Assembly: GCA_017630975.1 (NCBI GenBank)
Contig: JAGBUF010000085.1
Location: forward strand, 1-15,915
Direction: 5' to 3'
Origin: Paraprevotella sp.
GTDB lineage: Bacteria; Bacteroidota; Bacteroidia; Bacteroidales; Bacteroidaceae
Length of the DNA: 15,915 nucleotides
Shown here: positions 14,285-15,915 of the stretch, piece by piece
How positions within the stretch are numbered: position 1 is the first letter of the stretch
Layout of the letters: each line of letters starts with the position of its first letter
Program-made: the position numbers and the translations under genes
Notes under the pieces: model-generated
Databases searched by the model: none
What the model was told of the DNA's origin: nothing
What the model saw: the letters and a program-made list of their open reading frames with translations, nothing else

Positions 14285-15915
14285 TTATGCAAATTCAAGA
14301 TTCAGCGCGTCGCGGAGTTTCTGTAGCGACGGGTTGCTTTTGCACATGGCAATGTATTGCTGCGGTTTGCTGTAGATACGTGTCACTTCCTGTGGTTTGG
14401 CGGTACGCACTTGCATGGTAATCTTTTTGTTGTGTAGTTGTTGGCGCATGTGAGCCTCTATGCGGGGAGCCATTCGTGTCATGTAGACCTTTACTTGGTC
14501 GTTGTCAACTACTACCTCGAATGTTTCGTCCTTGATCAGTTTGGGACGGATGATTTTCATGCGTTGTGCCATGGCGGTCTCTTCCTGCGGAAGCAGATTG
14601 ACAAACTCATGCCAATAGAAACAGATGTTGTCTTCTGTGACAGTGAAGTCCTCATTCTCATTTACAAGTGTACCTTTTTCTTCATTCGCTATCGGTGTGG
14701 TTGGTGTTGTTGTGGCTGTTCCCGTCGTTTTGCGAATGGATGTGCCGAAAGAGGAAATTTTGACCTTGGGTTTGTCCTGTTCTGTGTTGTTGCCAATGGG
14801 TAAGGGTGACTGCCGGGGAGTGTAAGTGTTCTCGTTTCTTTCCGTAGTGGGGGCAACCTTCTCAGCCTGCGCCTGAGGCGCACGCTGATTCACCGGAGCG
14901 GTAGTTGTTATTGCTTCGGTTGGTTGAGTGAATATGGGTTTAAGTATCTTCTCAGGGCAAAGCCCCGAGCCCACGGCATCGTCTTCTAAAGTGAGTTGTG
15001 CCAACTGGATGAGTGTGATTTCTACCAACAAACGTTTGTTTTTGCTCTGGCGGTAGTTCAAATCACAGTCATTGCACAACTTGATGGCATTGTACAGGAA
15101 TTTGGCAGGGCATTTCTTTGCTTGTTCCTGATAGCGCGTGCGGATATTCTCGCTGACTTCCAGCAGAGGAATGGTTACTTCGTCTTTACCCACCATCAAA
15201 TCGCGCAGATGTGCTGCCAATCCGGTGATAAAATGACTGCCGTCAAATCCCTTGTTGAGAATCTGATTGAAGATGAGCATGCATTGTGCCACGTCGTTGG
15301 CGAGGAAATGGTCTACGAGTTTGAAATAGTGTTCGTAGTCTAAGACATTGAGAGTCTCAATAATTTTCTGATACGTAAGGTTGCCACCGGTGAAGCTGAC
15401 GGTTTGGTCAAAGATGGACAGTGCGTCGCGCATACCACCGTCTGCCTTTTGGGCGATGATGTTCAGTGCTTCCGGTTCGTATGAGATACCTTCCTTTTCT
15501 GCCACAAATTGCAGGTGGTTCATGATGGAACCGATGCTCATGCGGTTGAAATCATACACTTGGCAACGACTTAGGATGGTGGGCAATATCTTATGCTTCT
15601 CTGTTGTTGCCAATATGAATATCACGTAGGAGGGCGGCTCCTCCAAAGTCTTGAGGAACGCATTGAAAGCGGCAGCCGACAACATGTGTACCTCGTCGAT
15701 GATGAATACTTTGTATTTGCCAACCTGTGGCGGTATTCTCACCTTGTCGATCAAGGAACGGATTTCCTCTACCGAGTTGTTGGATGCTGCGTCCAGTTCA
15801 TGAATGTTCATGGAGCGTTGCTCATTGAAAGCTCTACATGATTCACATTCGTTGCACGCCTCTCCGTTTTCTTGGGGACTGAGACAGTTGATGGTTTTTG
15901 CAAAGATACGTGCGC
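14285..15915 (-). CDS. dnaX: DNA polymerase III subunit gamma/tau (N-terminus off window)
   Basis: Open from the right edge to TAA at 14285; 542 codons visible. This is the clamp-loader ATPase that loads the beta clamp and joins the replicase. The first visible residues (ARIFAKTINCLSPQENGEAC) place the edge just after the Walker A helix. The four zinc-binding Cys follow in C-x9-C-x2-C-x2-C (codons at 15886, 15856, 15847 and 15838). Next come NIHELDAASNNSVEEIR, Walker B VFIIDEVHML, and sensor 1/SRC ATTEKHKILPTILSRC. Lid and collar domains follow, then a low-complexity Pro/Thr/Gln linker and a C-terminal domain of about 125 residues. An internal ATG at 15811 is not the true start because the conserved Cys cluster lies upstream of it. 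I see no E. coli-like A AAA AAG frameshift site. It converges on tRNA-His with a shared terminator. Confidence 0.95.
   Translation of the reverse strand, partial: ARIFAKTINCLSPQENGEACNECESCRAFNEQRSMNIHELDAASNNSVEEIRSLIDKVRIPPQVGKYKVFIIDEVHMLSAAAFNAFLKTLEEPPSYVIFILATTEKHKILPTILSRCQVYDFNRMSIGSIMNHLQFVAEKEGISYEPEALNIIAQKADGGMRDALSIFDQTVSFTGGNLTYQKIIETLNVLDYEHYFKLVDHFLANDVAQCMLIFNQILNKGFDGSHFITGLAAHLRDLMVGKDEVTIPLLEVSENIRTRYQEQAKKCPAKFLYNAIKLCNDCDLNYRQSKNKRLLVEITLIQLAQLTLEDDAVGSGLCPEKILKPIFTQPTEAITTTAPVNQRAPQAQAEKVAPTTERNENTYTPRQSPLPIGNNTEQDKPKVKISSFGTSIRKTTGTATTTPTTPIANEEKGTLVNENEDFTVTEDNICFYWHEFVNLLPQEETAMAQRMKIIRPKLIKDETFEVVVDNDQVKVYMTRMAPRIEAHMRQQLHNKKITMQVRTAKPQEVTRIYSKPQQYIAMCKSNPSLQKLRDALNLEFA

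Noticed and set aside
14402..14440. Programmed frameshift site in dnaX (A-rich runs such as AAC AAA AAG)
   Set aside because: The run does not fit the A AAA AAG type slippery heptamer and lies too near the C-terminus to give a gamma-like product. The other A-run (near 14669-14675) has only five A.

Overview
The window looks like chromosomal DNA of a Bacteroidales bacterium (Bacteroides/Prevotella-like). The evidence is the Bacteroidetes promoter signature TTG/TTTG-N19-20-TAnnTTTG upstream of ffh, the OmpP1/FadL-like gene and tRNA-His, start sites mostly without a strong Shine-Dalgarno, a DUF4369-like/thioredoxin lipoprotein, and Bacteroidales-type Ffh, FolD, PflB and DnaX proteins. No phage, transposase, integrase or CRISPR gene is visible. 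Most of the window is a core-genome segment; the left third looks like an accessory secreted-protein locus.

Layout. (1) 1-5134, minus strand: a two-gene unit encoding a secreted calcineurin-like metallophosphoesterase, followed 19 bp later by a very large secreted modular protein. At least five beta-sandwich-like modules, each with an LPxGxY motif, are separated by helical spacers, and the C-terminus lies off the left edge. (2) 5135-5513: a 379-bp divergent regulatory region with two copies of the TTCGTACCTTTG promoter core, overlapping dyads and a small terminator-like hairpin. (3) 5514-8610, plus strand: pflB and its radical-SAM activase pflA, separated by a 102-bp in-phase hexamer array (GTTAYC type) that ends exactly at the pflA start codon. 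(4) 8684-9769: a TlpA/ResA-like thioredoxin lipoprotein, then an intrinsic terminator, a second hexamer array and a convergent terminator. (5) 10073-11497, minus strand: an OmpP1/FadL-type outer-membrane protein. (6) 11789-14036, plus strand: ffh then folD, preceded by a third hexamer array that stops 4 bp before the ffh -33 box. (7) 14134-14211: tRNA-His(GTG), then a bidirectional terminator. (8) 14285-15915, minus strand: dnaX, whose N-terminus is off the right edge.

How the genes work together: PflB and PflA form the anaerobic pyruvate-to-formate/acetyl-CoA module. FolD handles one-carbon folates that could carry formate-derived carbon, although FolD sits with ffh rather than with pfl. The phosphoesterase and the giant modular protein look like a co-transcribed secreted pair.

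The observations most worth a second look are: (a) ffh, normally essential, carries an in-frame TAG at codon 348 where relatives are expected to have Leu, splitting it into NG-domain and M-domain ORFs; (b) a dispersed family of degenerate hexamer arrays occupies three intergenic regions in the same orientation, two of them abutting expression signals; (c) the secreted phosphoesterase/giant modular protein pair has no function I can assign; (d) pflA contains a G8 run at its GGE motif and a strong hairpin just after the start codon.
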